From Bremerella sp. TYQ1 (lineage in GTDB: Bacteria > Planctomycetota > Planctomycetia > Pirellulales > Pirellulaceae), in the NCBI RefSeq assembly GCF_020150455.1, contig NZ_CP083740.1, positions 1,364,001 to 1,428,000 of the forward strand: 64,000 bases of DNA, given 5' to 3'. Under the pieces are notes generated by a model. The model searched no databases. It was not told the origin of the DNA and worked only from the letters and a program-made list of their open reading frames with translations. The translations under genes and the position numbers were made by a program. Of the stretch, positions 26,580 to 35,054 are shown piece by piece. The stretch's first letter is position 1; the number at the start of each line of letters is the position of its first letter.

Positions 26580-27556
26580 ATAGTGCGACCGAAACTGACC
26601 TGCAAGTTCTTGCACCGGAAGGGAAGTGCGAATTTCAGCCGGTAATCGACGGCATTCGCAAGACATTGAATCAAACCCTGAAAGGCAAGCAAGATGTCGT
26701 AGAAAAGGTCATCGCCTGCGTTCTCGCCCGCGGTCATATCTTGCTGGAAGATCTTCCAGGTCTGGGAAAAACGACACTCGCGAAAGCACTCTCGACTGCA
26801 ATAGGAGGCGACTTTGCCCGCGTGCAATGTACCCCTGACTTAATGCCGAGCGACGTTACCGGCTTTAACATGTTCAACCAGAAAACGCGCGAGTTCGAGT
26901 TCGTTCCTGGCCCAGTCTTTTCCGACGTGTTATTGGCTGACGAAATCAACCGCGCTACCCCTAGAACTCAGTCATCTCTATTTGAAGCGATGGCAGAACG
27001 CCAAGTCACGATCGACAAGCATTGCCATCGTTTGTCGGAGTCCTTCTTCGTCATTGCGACACAAAACCCGGTCGACAGCCATGGTGCGTATCCGTTACCA
27101 GAAGCGCAACTCGACCGTTTCGCGATGAGGCTCAGCATTGGGTATCCAGGGAAAGAAAACGAAATTGAAATGCTGGCCTCAAGTATCGGACGCGATGACA
27201 ACAGCCGATCTGAAATCGAAACCATCCTTACACCGCGAGAACTTCAAAAGCTTCAAAACCATGTCTCCCAAGTTCACGTAGAAACAAACCTGTTGCGATA
27301 CATGGTTGAGTTAGCCGAATTCACTCGTGAACGTTCGGAAGTCACACTTGGCGTCAGTCCGCGTGGCCTTCTCACGCTGCAGCGTGTTTCCCAGGCCTGG
27401 GCTCACCTGAACGGTCGCGATTTTGTCACCCCCGATGATATTCAAGAGATGGCTTTTCCTGTATTGAACGTCCGCTTGGCCGGAGAGTTCGACGACGCAT
27501 CGGAACTTATTGACGAAATGCTTCAAACCGTCCCTGTTCCTGTCACTCGAGACTGA
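26576..27556 (+). CDS. MoxR-family AAA+ ATPase
   Basis: The 326-residue ATPase has Walker A LPGLGKTTLAKAL, a Walker B-like LLADEINRATPRTQSSLFEAM, sensor 1 FFVIATQNPVDSHGAYPLPEAQLDRF and the lid segment SPRGLLTLQRVSQAWA, all standard for MoxR proteins. These act as chaperone-like machines with DUF58 and vWA partners. The start is GTG 26576, overlapping the previous stop by 4 bp. It ends two bases before the permease ATG at 27559. Its placement between the DUF58/transglutaminase pair and metal transport and SPFH genes suggests it serves assembly or metallation of that membrane system, which is inference. Confidence 0.93.
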   Translation: MNSATETDLQVLAPEGKCEFQPVIDGIRKTLNQTLKGKQDVVEKVIACVLARGHILLEDLPGLGKTTLAKALSTAIGGDFARVQCTPDLMPSDVTGFNMFNQKTREFEFVPGPVFSDVLLADEINRATPRTQSSLFEAMAERQVTIDKHCHRLSESFFVIATQNPVDSHGAYPLPEAQLDRFAMRLSIGYPGKENEIEMLASSIGRDDNSRSEIETILTPRELQKLQNHVSQVHVETNLLRYMVELAEFTRERSEVTLGVSPRGLLTLQRVSQAWAHLNGRDFVTPDDIQEMAFPVLNVRLAGEFDDASELIDEMLQTVPVPVTRD

Positions 27557-27558
27557 AC

Positions 27559-29133
27559 ATGAACTTTGCCAATTTGCTGCACGCATTTTCCCTGGAAGAA
27601 GCGATCGTTACACAGTTAATAACGATCGTCCGTCTTCTGGTGGAAACATCGGCCACGATCCTGATCGGCGTTCTCTGCGCTGCAGCGATCCGTGTCGCCG
27701 GTGGCTACTCAGCTTTGCGGCCGTGGCTCGGACCGGAAGGAAGCATCGAACGAACTTTCCGAATCTTAGCAATTTGCCTTTGCGTTCCGTTGTGTGCATT
27801 GGGCGTCATTCCCGTCGCCAAAGAGCTTTCTGATAGTGGCATGCCTCGACGTGATTTGGCTGTTCTTTGGTTGATTGCTCCGCTGCTGAATCCACTGTCA
27901 CTCCTCTATGCCGTTAGCGTGCTACCAATCTGGCAGTGCGGTGCCTTCCTGATCATCGGTTTCCTGTTTGCCTTAGTTATCGCAGAAGTTGCCAGCCGAT
28001 TCTCGGACGATCGAGACAGTGGCGAGTACGAATCCGTGCCTAAAGTCGCCAACGGAACGACTAGGCTTTGGAATACGGCAGTTGCCGCAGGACGCATCGT
28101 GACGAGTTGGTCCGTCGTTTACATTGCCGCAGGGATCGTTATCTCTGGACTCATTGTTGGAATGATTCCATCAGGAGAATTTGAACGCGTTTTCTCCTTT
28201 CAAAACAAGTTAGGCCCCCTAGAAACCGTTGCCCTGACGGGACCACAAATGGTGACACCGATTACGTTCACCATGGCGGTCTCGGCGATCTTTAATACGC
28301 GACTTTCCTTTGCTTGCGCTTTAGTGCTTCAACTTCTTGGTGTCGCATGGTGCGGAGGTACATTTCTGGCCATGCGTTCCGTTTGGGGAACCCAACGCAC
28401 GGTTGGCTTGTTATTGGTAACCCTCATTTTCGCAACGTCAGTAAGTTATGCCGCCTTCTCGGCATTTCCTCCCGCGGCAGGTGATCAAGAAGAGACGCAC
28501 GGTCTCGATACGCTGGCTCGCCCTTACCACGCCACGTTTAGCCAATTTTCTGTGGCTTTGTCGCAACAACTCAACCACACCGATGTCATCATGCAGGCAG
28601 GTACCGTCTTCCTGATTCTGTTGAGTCTGTGGGGAGTCATCGTCCGTTTACGAGCTCTTCGTTACCAGGAAGATATCGCACCGGCACAAAAAACTACGGA
28701 AGAAACTAGTCGATGGAATGTGGAACTTACTCCCGGGCAGATTGGGTTCGCATTTGTAGGAATGATCGCCCTCGGAATGATCATGCTGACCTACTCTCTC
28801 TTTCCAAGTGTTGACGAATCATTCGCACAGATGCAAAAAATTTCAGCCGATGCGGTTATCGCTGTGAAAACCAACAAATCGATGGTTGCCCAGCAAAAAC
28901 TCGGCGAATGGGACACCGTTGCCGCGAGGCTTCCTGTCGGCTGGATAATTCGACTAGGAGTTCCAAATAATCAGCAGACAACTGAGATCCGAGCACTTCG
29001 CGAGTTGCTTTGGAAAACACGAAAGCAAATTGCGGGAGCCGAATTGAGTGAATCTGAGGTTAGACAACGAGGAGCCGAATTGATCGATCAATTGCAGACT
29101 TGTCGCGTTGCTTGCTTAGGAGACAACGCATGA
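27559..29133 (+). CDS. DUF318/ArsP-like permease with C-terminal extracytoplasmic domain
   Basis: The 524-residue polytopic protein resembles the DUF318/ArsP and Cu/Zn-efflux permease family. VPLCALGVIPVAKELSDSG matches the family's PLCSCG-type motif, and PLLNPLSLLYAVSVLP plus a second half (TGPQMVTPITFTMAVSAIF) are also present. The first-motif Cys is kept, but the second Cys of the usual CSC/CSCG is changed (CALG). After about ten helices a polar region of roughly 110 residues (from about 415) forms an extra domain not usual in the family. It lies 2 bp after moxR and overlaps the first SPFH gene. Export of a metal or metalloid is likely; the ion is unknown. Confidence 0.75.
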   Translation: MNFANLLHAFSLEEAIVTQLITIVRLLVETSATILIGVLCAAAIRVAGGYSALRPWLGPEGSIERTFRILAICLCVPLCALGVIPVAKELSDSGMPRRDLAVLWLIAPLLNPLSLLYAVSVLPIWQCGAFLIIGFLFALVIAEVASRFSDDRDSGEYESVPKVANGTTRLWNTAVAAGRIVTSWSVVYIAAGIVISGLIVGMIPSGEFERVFSFQNKLGPLETVALTGPQMVTPITFTMAVSAIFNTRLSFACALVLQLLGVAWCGGTFLAMRSVWGTQRTVGLLLVTLIFATSVSYAAFSAFPPAAGDQEETHGLDTLARPYHATFSQFSVALSQQLNHTDVIMQAGTVFLILLSLWGVIVRLRALRYQEDIAPAQKTTEETSRWNVELTPGQIGFAFVGMIALGMIMLTYSLFPSVDESFAQMQKISADAVIAVKTNKSMVAQQKLGEWDTVAARLPVGWIIRLGVPNNQQTTEIRALRELLWKTRKQIAGAELSESEVRQRGAELIDQLQTCRVACLGDNA

Positions 29134-30929
29134 GCGAGTCCACTACCCCACACTCCAACGCTTCATCACCTTCGGAAGCCAAGGCTTGGCTTGGCCAGTT
29201 ATTGTGGATCGTTGCTGTTTGTGCAGCGCTGACGTTTGGTTACGCATTCTACAGCGAATCGTCACTGTTTCGCGGATTAGGACTTCAACTGCTTTTGACC
29301 GTCGTTTTACTTTGGTCAACGAAACGATCAATCGAATTGAAAGCGATTACTTCATCCGCAGAGCGACCCAATATAGAAACCTGGTCGCTGCATTTCATTT
29401 TCCTCGCTGGGCCATGTGTTGTGCTACTCATCGGCGTAGTAATGTCACTTCTCATCGGCCGTGTTGAAGTGGCTCGCCCATTATCACCCCAAGAAATTGC
29501 CACGTCTGCAATTCTCGCAGTCTTAGCCGCAAGCTTATGGACCGCATTGGGGAAAATGACGCAGGGAATGGAATCCGTTTCTACAACTGATTTCCAGGCA
29601 ATCCAACTGACGCTTCACGAAAGTCGAATCACTTGGTTTCTCGCAGCGATCGCTCAACTCGCCTCTTCTGTTTTCTCTAGCGCACCACAATGGCTCGCGC
29701 TCGCGATTCACATTTATTTGGCGTTGGTGATCGGTGAGAGTCTGTTGCGAATTCTTATCGCATGGTTCCAGTTGGAACGAATGCGAGATTCTTTCGCAGA
29801 AGATATTCCTAATCCACTCGACTCGTTGTCGCGTGAACTTCTTTTCTCATCGCTCAATCCACTCGACTCGCTATTTCAAATTGCAGAAAAGCGATTTGGG
29901 TTGAGCCTCCGTTCCTCATGGTCTATCCGCTTTTTTCGTCGAGCGACTCCTGTTGCAATTCTCCTTTCTACATTGCTGTTTTGGCTGTCGACTTGCTTTG
30001 TCATCGTCCAGCCCGACCAGTTAGCGCTTTCAGAAGTCTTTGGCCGAATTCAGCCAGAACCGTTACCGCCGGGTCTGCATATGAAGTACCCATGGCCATT
30101 GGGCAACGTACGTCGAGTTTCCGTAGGCGAAGTGCGTACACTTCAGATAGGCTTCTCTCAACCGGTTGACGAAAAGGCGGTCGTTTCGGATACGGCGCGC
30201 TCCATGCTATGGACGGAGCCCCACGCGAACGAGTTCGCGCTAGTACTTGGTACGCAATCGGAGCTAGTCGCCATCAATGCTCAGATCTACTTTCAAGTAG
30301 GCCAAGGGGTGGAGCAACTGACCAATTACCTGGTTCGGTACGCCGATCCAACACAGGCACTTGAAGCCATAGCTTACCAAGTACTTCGAGAAGAAACAGA
30401 AAATGCCACACTTGACCAAGTCCTTACAGAAAATCGCCAAGCATTTGCGCAACGAATTGCGTCCAAAGTCTCCGAACGCTCTAAAGAAATGCAACTTGGC
30501 ATCGAGATCGTCGACGTAAGCCTTTTGAGTTTGCATCCTCCTGTCGAAGCAGCCGAAGCTTATCTGGACGTTAGCAATGCGGAAAGTGATGCTCAAAGAC
30601 TCGTCATCGAAGCTCAAGGAAATGCCAAAGCTAAGCTGTTATCCGCGGAAATGGAATCTGCCGCGTTGATTGCAGCCGCTCAAAAAGATGCTGCAATCAG
30701 AATAGGCCTCGCTGGTCAAGAAGCGTCTCACTTTGCAGAAGCGAGCAAAGCATATCGTGCTGCCCCAGACACTTACCGCACGCGTCTTTGGTTCGATACC
30801 TACGAAAAAGCTCTCCCGGGACGGCAAGTTTACGTCATTGACTCTGAACTTGAAGATGTCCTCGTCACCGAGCCCAATGCAACGCTAACTCCAACCGTCA
30901 TTCCTCCTATCGCGACACAACCCGAATAG
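29130..30929 (+). CDS. HflK-like SPFH protein with multi-pass N-terminal membrane domain
   Basis: The protein has about 599 residues from ATG 29130, with AGGAG six bases upstream and an ATGA overlap with the permease. Six or seven N-terminal membrane segments (to about residue 300) precede an SPFH/band-7 domain (VIVQPDQLALSEVFGRI, LPPGLHMKYPWPLGNVRRVSV). The domain continues into a helical region rich in Ala, Glu and Gln (LDVSNAESDAQRLVIEAQGN). Ordinary HflK has a single anchor helix, so the large membrane domain is unusual. SPFH proteins form ring- or cage-like oligomers that organise membrane domains, and HflK/HflC surround the FtsH protease. No ftsH is in this operon, so the caged client may be a transporter encoded here. 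Confidence 0.87.
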   Translation: MSESTTPHSNASSPSEAKAWLGQLLWIVAVCAALTFGYAFYSESSLFRGLGLQLLLTVVLLWSTKRSIELKAITSSAERPNIETWSLHFIFLAGPCVVLLIGVVMSLLIGRVEVARPLSPQEIATSAILAVLAASLWTALGKMTQGMESVSTTDFQAIQLTLHESRITWFLAAIAQLASSVFSSAPQWLALAIHIYLALVIGESLLRILIAWFQLERMRDSFAEDIPNPLDSLSRELLFSSLNPLDSLFQIAEKRFGLSLRSSWSIRFFRRATPVAILLSTLLFWLSTCFVIVQPDQLALSEVFGRIQPEPLPPGLHMKYPWPLGNVRRVSVGEVRTLQIGFSQPVDEKAVVSDTARSMLWTEPHANEFALVLGTQSELVAINAQIYFQVGQGVEQLTNYLVRYADPTQALEAIAYQVLREETENATLDQVLTENRQAFAQRIASKVSERSKEMQLGIEIVDVSLLSLHPPVEAAEAYLDVSNAESDAQRLVIEAQGNAKAKLLSAEMESAALIAAAQKDAAIRIGLAGQEASHFAEASKAYRAAPDTYRTRLWFDTYEKALPGRQVYVIDSELEDVLVTEPNATLTPTVIPPIATQPE

Positions 30930-30950
30930 CCCGACTGCTGCACATTACTT

Positions 30951-31979
30951 ATGGAAAACGCAATCGAAAACCACCAGCAACCGTCGCAGCCGCTCTGGAC
31001 GAAACTAGTTCGAATTGGCTTGGGTATCTCCGTATTCACGTTATTAGTGGTATACCCATGCTACGTCCAAGTTTCCGAAGGAACTGCAGTGGTTGTCACT
31101 CGCTTTGGAAAGCCAACAAGGCAGTTAGTCGAGCCAGGTGCCTATTTCAAATTCCCCTGGCCGATAGAAGATGCTCGCATCGTCGACTTACGCCAGCATG
31201 TCTTCAATACTCCCTATACCGCGACATTGACCCACGACCGTCGCAACGTAGTATTGTCGACATTTGTGGTTTGGGAAGTCTCCGATCCGCTGCTGTTCCT
31301 GCAATCGGCCGGAACCGTTGAGGCCGTGTCGGCAAAGATCGATGGCATGGTAACGGCTGCTAAAAACACACGAATGGGTGGATACGATCTTTTCGCATTA
31401 GTTTCAACCGACCCAGCCCAACTGCAGACAGAACGAATCGAACAGCAGCTACTCGCAGATGTACAGCAAGACGCGCTGGAGAAATTTGGTATTCAAATTC
31501 GTCAAATAGGGATCAATCGAATCGCCTATGAATCATCCAACGTTTCGGCGGTATTGGCACAAATGAAAGCTGAACGCGAAGCAGCCGCCAAACAGCTTCG
31601 CGCTATCGGAGAAAAAGATGCCAATGCGATTCGTGACGATGCCGTTGTGCGGAGCGAGGAAATCTTGCGAGACGGTCGACTTGAAGCAGGACAAATTCGC
31701 GCGGATGCCGAACAAAAGGTATCGGAAATCTACGCTCAGGCACACCTAAGAGATCCTGAATTTTACCGCTATTGGCGTTCCCTGGAGGCTTTAAAACGCA
31801 GCCTTGGTAGCGAGTCGACAGTCATCCTGCGAACCAACGAAGGATTCATGGATCTACTGACCAATCCTCCTTCGACTCCTCAGAATACCGGCCCATCTTC
31901 CCTGCCTACGGCATCCGATAATCGTTCCGCCCAACGCCTGCGGGACGATCCGAATGAAATTGGAGGGGCCCAGCGATGA
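30951..31979 (+). CDS. HflC-like SPFH protein
   Basis: The 342-residue protein has a single N-terminal membrane helix (IGLGISVFTLLVVYPCYV). A band-7 domain with the HflC-type opening VQVSEGTAVVVTRFGKP and GAYFKFPWPIEDARIVDLR follows, then a coiled-coil region (KAEREAAAKQLRAIGEKDAN). The C-terminus holds the HflC-like DPEFYRYWRSLEALKRSL and STVILRTNEGFMDLL. It starts 21 bp after the HflK-like gene and overlaps the third SPFH gene by 4 bp. It would co-assemble with the HflK-like proteins into a membrane-bound cage on the outer face of the cytoplasmic membrane. Of the three SPFH proteins it is the closest to its E. coli counterpart. Confidence 0.9.
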   Translation: MENAIENHQQPSQPLWTKLVRIGLGISVFTLLVVYPCYVQVSEGTAVVVTRFGKPTRQLVEPGAYFKFPWPIEDARIVDLRQHVFNTPYTATLTHDRRNVVLSTFVVWEVSDPLLFLQSAGTVEAVSAKIDGMVTAAKNTRMGGYDLFALVSTDPAQLQTERIEQQLLADVQQDALEKFGIQIRQIGINRIAYESSNVSAVLAQMKAEREAAAKQLRAIGEKDANAIRDDAVVRSEEILRDGRLEAGQIRADAEQKVSEIYAQAHLRDPEFYRYWRSLEALKRSLGSESTVILRTNEGFMDLLTNPPSTPQNTGPSSLPTASDNRSAQRLRDDPNEIGGAQR

Positions 31980-33061
31980 GTCAGCAAAGAACATTTCCGC
32001 CTCCGCCCCCTCCAAAGCAAAATCGCTCCAAGCGATCAGAACAGATCGGTGCCGGCGTCGGGGCAGGGATGAGGATTATTGGTCTACTTGCCCTGATTCT
32101 TGTGATCTTATTTTGGTGCTCCGGCTTTACCATGGTGCAACCCAATGAAGTCGCCTTGGTAACTCGACTCGGCAAACTTGTTGGATCAACCCCTGCTGAA
32201 CAAGTTCATCAGCCTGGCATCTTGTGGGCTTTACCGTTCCCGATCGACAAAGTCATTCGAGTTCCAATCAAGGAAGAACGGGAAGTCGCAATCGACCGAC
32301 TGCAACTGAGCCCTACTAGCAACGACAGCTCAAACCTCGATCCAATCAACGACGGATACGTACTGTGTGGCGACCAGCATATCTTGCAGACAAACGTTCG
32401 GGTTAAGTACCGGATTTCTGATCCCATCGCATTTCACTTTGAGGCAGATAATCCAGAGCGTGTTCTGAAAGAAGCGGCGGCGGCGACCATTGTTCAATCG
32501 ATTGCCGGATGGAATGCAATGGATACTCTTCGATTGCAAAGAGGCGGAGCGCAGGAGTCGGTAGAGCGACTACCGATTGTCGTTCGTGAAAAGCTACAGG
32601 CAAGGCTCGATCTCTTGGAACTTGGTATCGATATCAGCGCGGTCGAATTTCGGGAGATCATCCCAACACCGCAACTTGCTGAAGCATTTGAAAATGTTCA
32701 AAGTGAGCAAATCCATATCGAGACCAAAAAGCGTGAGGCTGAGGGGTTTGCTGCCCGAACTATCCCTAAAGCCGAAGCGGATCGTTACACGCTGGTCAAC
32801 GAAGCAACACGATTTCAAACGGATATAACCACTAAAGCTGATGAAGAAGTAACGTTGTTCGATAAAGTCTACGCTCAGTATCAGGCCAATCCCGAAATCG
32901 TCTGGTCGCGTCTATATCTGGAATCAATCGAACAAGTTATGCAATCGGTTGGAAAGCTCAAGTTTGTTGCCCCAGGCACCCGCATCGTAATTTCGCCGCG
33001 GAACTCTTCACCCCAGGCAAACACTTCCAGCGTCGTCCCGACAAAGGAGCAAGGCTCATGA
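31976..33061 (+). CDS. Second HflK-like SPFH protein
   Basis: The 361-residue protein opens with a Pro-rich cytoplasmic tail (FPPPPPPKQ) and one membrane helix (residues about 36-58). The SPFH domain follows (VQPNEVALVTRLGKLVGS, QPGILWALPFPIDKVIRV), then a long charged helix (FENVQSEQIHIETKKREAEG). The opening tail is like HflK, which commonly has a Gly/Pro-rich N-terminus. HflK-like and HflC-like proteins usually come as one pair; here there are two HflK-like and one HflC-like protein in a row, each translationally coupled to the next. It overlaps the ATPase gene by 4 bp. Confidence 0.88.
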   Translation: MSQQRTFPPPPPPKQNRSKRSEQIGAGVGAGMRIIGLLALILVILFWCSGFTMVQPNEVALVTRLGKLVGSTPAEQVHQPGILWALPFPIDKVIRVPIKEEREVAIDRLQLSPTSNDSSNLDPINDGYVLCGDQHILQTNVRVKYRISDPIAFHFEADNPERVLKEAAAATIVQSIAGWNAMDTLRLQRGGAQESVERLPIVVREKLQARLDLLELGIDISAVEFREIIPTPQLAEAFENVQSEQIHIETKKREAEGFAARTIPKAEADRYTLVNEATRFQTDITTKADEEVTLFDKVYAQYQANPEIVWSRLYLESIEQVMQSVGKLKFVAPGTRIVISPRNSSPQANTSSVVPTKEQGS

Positions 33062-34989
33062 GCTCGGTTTCAGTCGCTAAGAGAATCCAAACGGATCTCG
33101 ACGCTGGACTTTCGACCTACGAAAAATGGCGAATGAGCATCCGGTTTAGCACCGCGTTGATTGCTGCTTCGCTTTTTGTAGTTGGTGTTCTAATCGAACG
33201 TACGATGCCAGCTGAGCAGTTATCGTTAGGTGCATCGTTTCAAGCCATCGCTGCACTGTTAGTTATTGCCCCAATCCTGTGGGAAGCCTTATACGGATTG
33301 TTCCGAGAGTCATCTGAGTACTACAGCGCGCAGCTTGTCAGTATCGCCGCGCTAGCTGCCTTCGCGGTTGGAGATTTCGCCACGGCAGTAATCGTTCCGG
33401 TGATTTTGAGCGTCGCTTTCTTCCTCGAAGAAAGAAGCATTCTTGGTGCCAACTCCGCCATCGCCGGGCTTCAAGCATTACAGTCGAATTTGGCTCGACG
33501 AATTTCGGAGGACGGCTCGGAACAATCAGTCATAGCTTCGGAACTCATCATTGACGATGTCATTGTCGTTGCACCAGGCGAGAGCATTCCAGCGGACGCC
33601 GTCGTTGTGCATGGGCATGCGGCAATTGATCAGTCCTCGATCACTGGTGAATCTACTCCAGAGGAAGTTAGTCCCGGTTCACAGATCTTTGCTGGATCGA
33701 TGAACTTGAATGGTGTAATCAAAGCTCGAGTTACTTCTGCGGGTGATGACACAACGCTTGCAAAAGTATTGGACTTATTCCAAGAAGCCGAACGATCGAA
33801 AACGCGCGTTCTTCGACTGGTAGAACAGTATGCGAAGTATTTTGTTCTCGCTGTCTTAATGATTGCCGGAATAACTTTGTTTCTTACACACGACGTGACG
33901 CGTGCAATCACCGTACTAGTTGTTGGATGCCCCGGACCGTTTCTTATTGCAGGTCCTGCCGCGATGGTTGCATCGTTAGCCGTCGCCTCACGACATGGAA
34001 TCCTGGTAAAGAACGCACGTTTCCTGGAAGCGTTGAGCGAAGTGAATAGCGTCGTTTTCGATAAAACGGGCACCGTAACGACCGGTCAATTAGATGTCCG
34101 ACGCGTCGTTTCTGTCGAATGCACCGAAGAAGAAGTTCTTCGGGCGATTCTTGCGGGGGTTACGGTCAATCAACATCCTGTCTCCAAAGCAATAGCTCGT
34201 TATGCCAAGCAACAACAGCTAAGTCCTACGGAGGCGGATGAGGTTGAAGAAGTTCCAGGTCTTGGAATCAAACTCCATTATCCGGACCAACGTATTGTTC
34301 TATTAGGTCGTGAAAGTTGGCTTGAAAACGAAGGAATCTCACGAGAGTTTGTAGACCATGCCGGACCGATGGTTTGGGTTGCTGAGATCCAGGGAGACTG
34401 CAAACGTACGCTCGGGTGCATCTGCCTATCTGATCATGCTCGGTCGGATTCCTCAAGCGTGATTCAGCAGCTTCGTAGTCTCAGCGTAGAACGCGCGGTT
34501 CTACTGACGGGTGACCGATCTGCTGTTGCCCAACATATTGGCCAAGAGGTAGGTGTTGATGAGGTAGTTTCCGAGGTTTTGCCATCGGAAAAGCTTCTCG
34601 TCGTCGAACTTGAGAAACAAGCAGGGTACAACGTCATGGTGGTTGGCGATGGAATCAACGATGCCCCAGCACTTGCGGCAGGCAACGTGGGTGTTGCCAT
34701 GGGTGTTGGCGGCGCTGACATCACGATGAGAAGTGCAGATATCGTTTTGATGACGGATCAACTCGATCGAATTCCAATGGCTATGGTGCTCGCTGCTAAG
34801 ACTAAATCGACAATTCACCGAAACGTATTGATCGGGGCCGGCTTGACCCTCCTGATGCTTGGGATGGCTTCTGCTGGTGCGATTACACCAATCGCTGGAG
34901 CCACATTGCAAAACATTGGTGAGGCCTTTGTCATTATTAATAGTGCTGCCATTCTGCGATGGAAATGGCAACCCACGATTCAATCTTGA
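33058..34989 (+). CDS. P1B-like heavy-metal P-type ATPase with CPG motif
   Basis: The 643-residue ATPase has the phosphorylation motif DKTGT (Asp335), actuator SSITGESTPEEVSPG, nucleotide-domain His-Pro (VNQHPVSKA, His373) typical of P1B pumps, and GDGINDAPALA. It lacks an N-terminal CxxC metal-binding domain. The transmembrane metal site, normally CPC, CPH, SPC or TPC, reads CPG (Cys291-Pro292-Gly293, within VVGCPGPFLIAGPAAM), which removes one usual ligand. It could transport a metal with altered coordination. It overlaps the SPFH gene upstream by 4 bp and is followed at 65 bp by a NicO-type exporter. A cation efflux pump housed in the SPFH assembly is my inference. Confidence 0.92.
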   Translation: MSSVSVAKRIQTDLDAGLSTYEKWRMSIRFSTALIAASLFVVGVLIERTMPAEQLSLGASFQAIAALLVIAPILWEALYGLFRESSEYYSAQLVSIAALAAFAVGDFATAVIVPVILSVAFFLEERSILGANSAIAGLQALQSNLARRISEDGSEQSVIASELIIDDVIVVAPGESIPADAVVVHGHAAIDQSSITGESTPEEVSPGSQIFAGSMNLNGVIKARVTSAGDDTTLAKVLDLFQEAERSKTRVLRLVEQYAKYFVLAVLMIAGITLFLTHDVTRAITVLVVGCPGPFLIAGPAAMVASLAVASRHGILVKNARFLEALSEVNSVVFDKTGTVTTGQLDVRRVVSVECTEEEVLRAILAGVTVNQHPVSKAIARYAKQQQLSPTEADEVEEVPGLGIKLHYPDQRIVLLGRESWLENEGISREFVDHAGPMVWVAEIQGDCKRTLGCICLSDHARSDSSSVIQQLRSLSVERAVLLTGDRSAVAQHIGQEVGVDEVVSEVLPSEKLLVVELEKQAGYNVMVVGDGINDAPALAAGNVGVAMGVGGADITMRSADIVLMTDQLDRIPMAMVLAAKTKSTIHRNVLIGAGLTLLMLGMASAGAITPIAGATLQNIGEAFVIINSAAILRWKWQPTIQS

Positions 34990-35054
34990 CCGATCTGAAA
35001 CTCAATTTCACGTCTCTCTCTCGTCTCATATTTCCCCGTAACCAGGATCATTCG

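Noticed and set aside
29130..33061. Treating the SPFH genes as an ordinary hflKC operon
   Set aside because: There are three genes rather than two, the first has a large extra membrane domain, and no hflX or ftsH gene is nearby.
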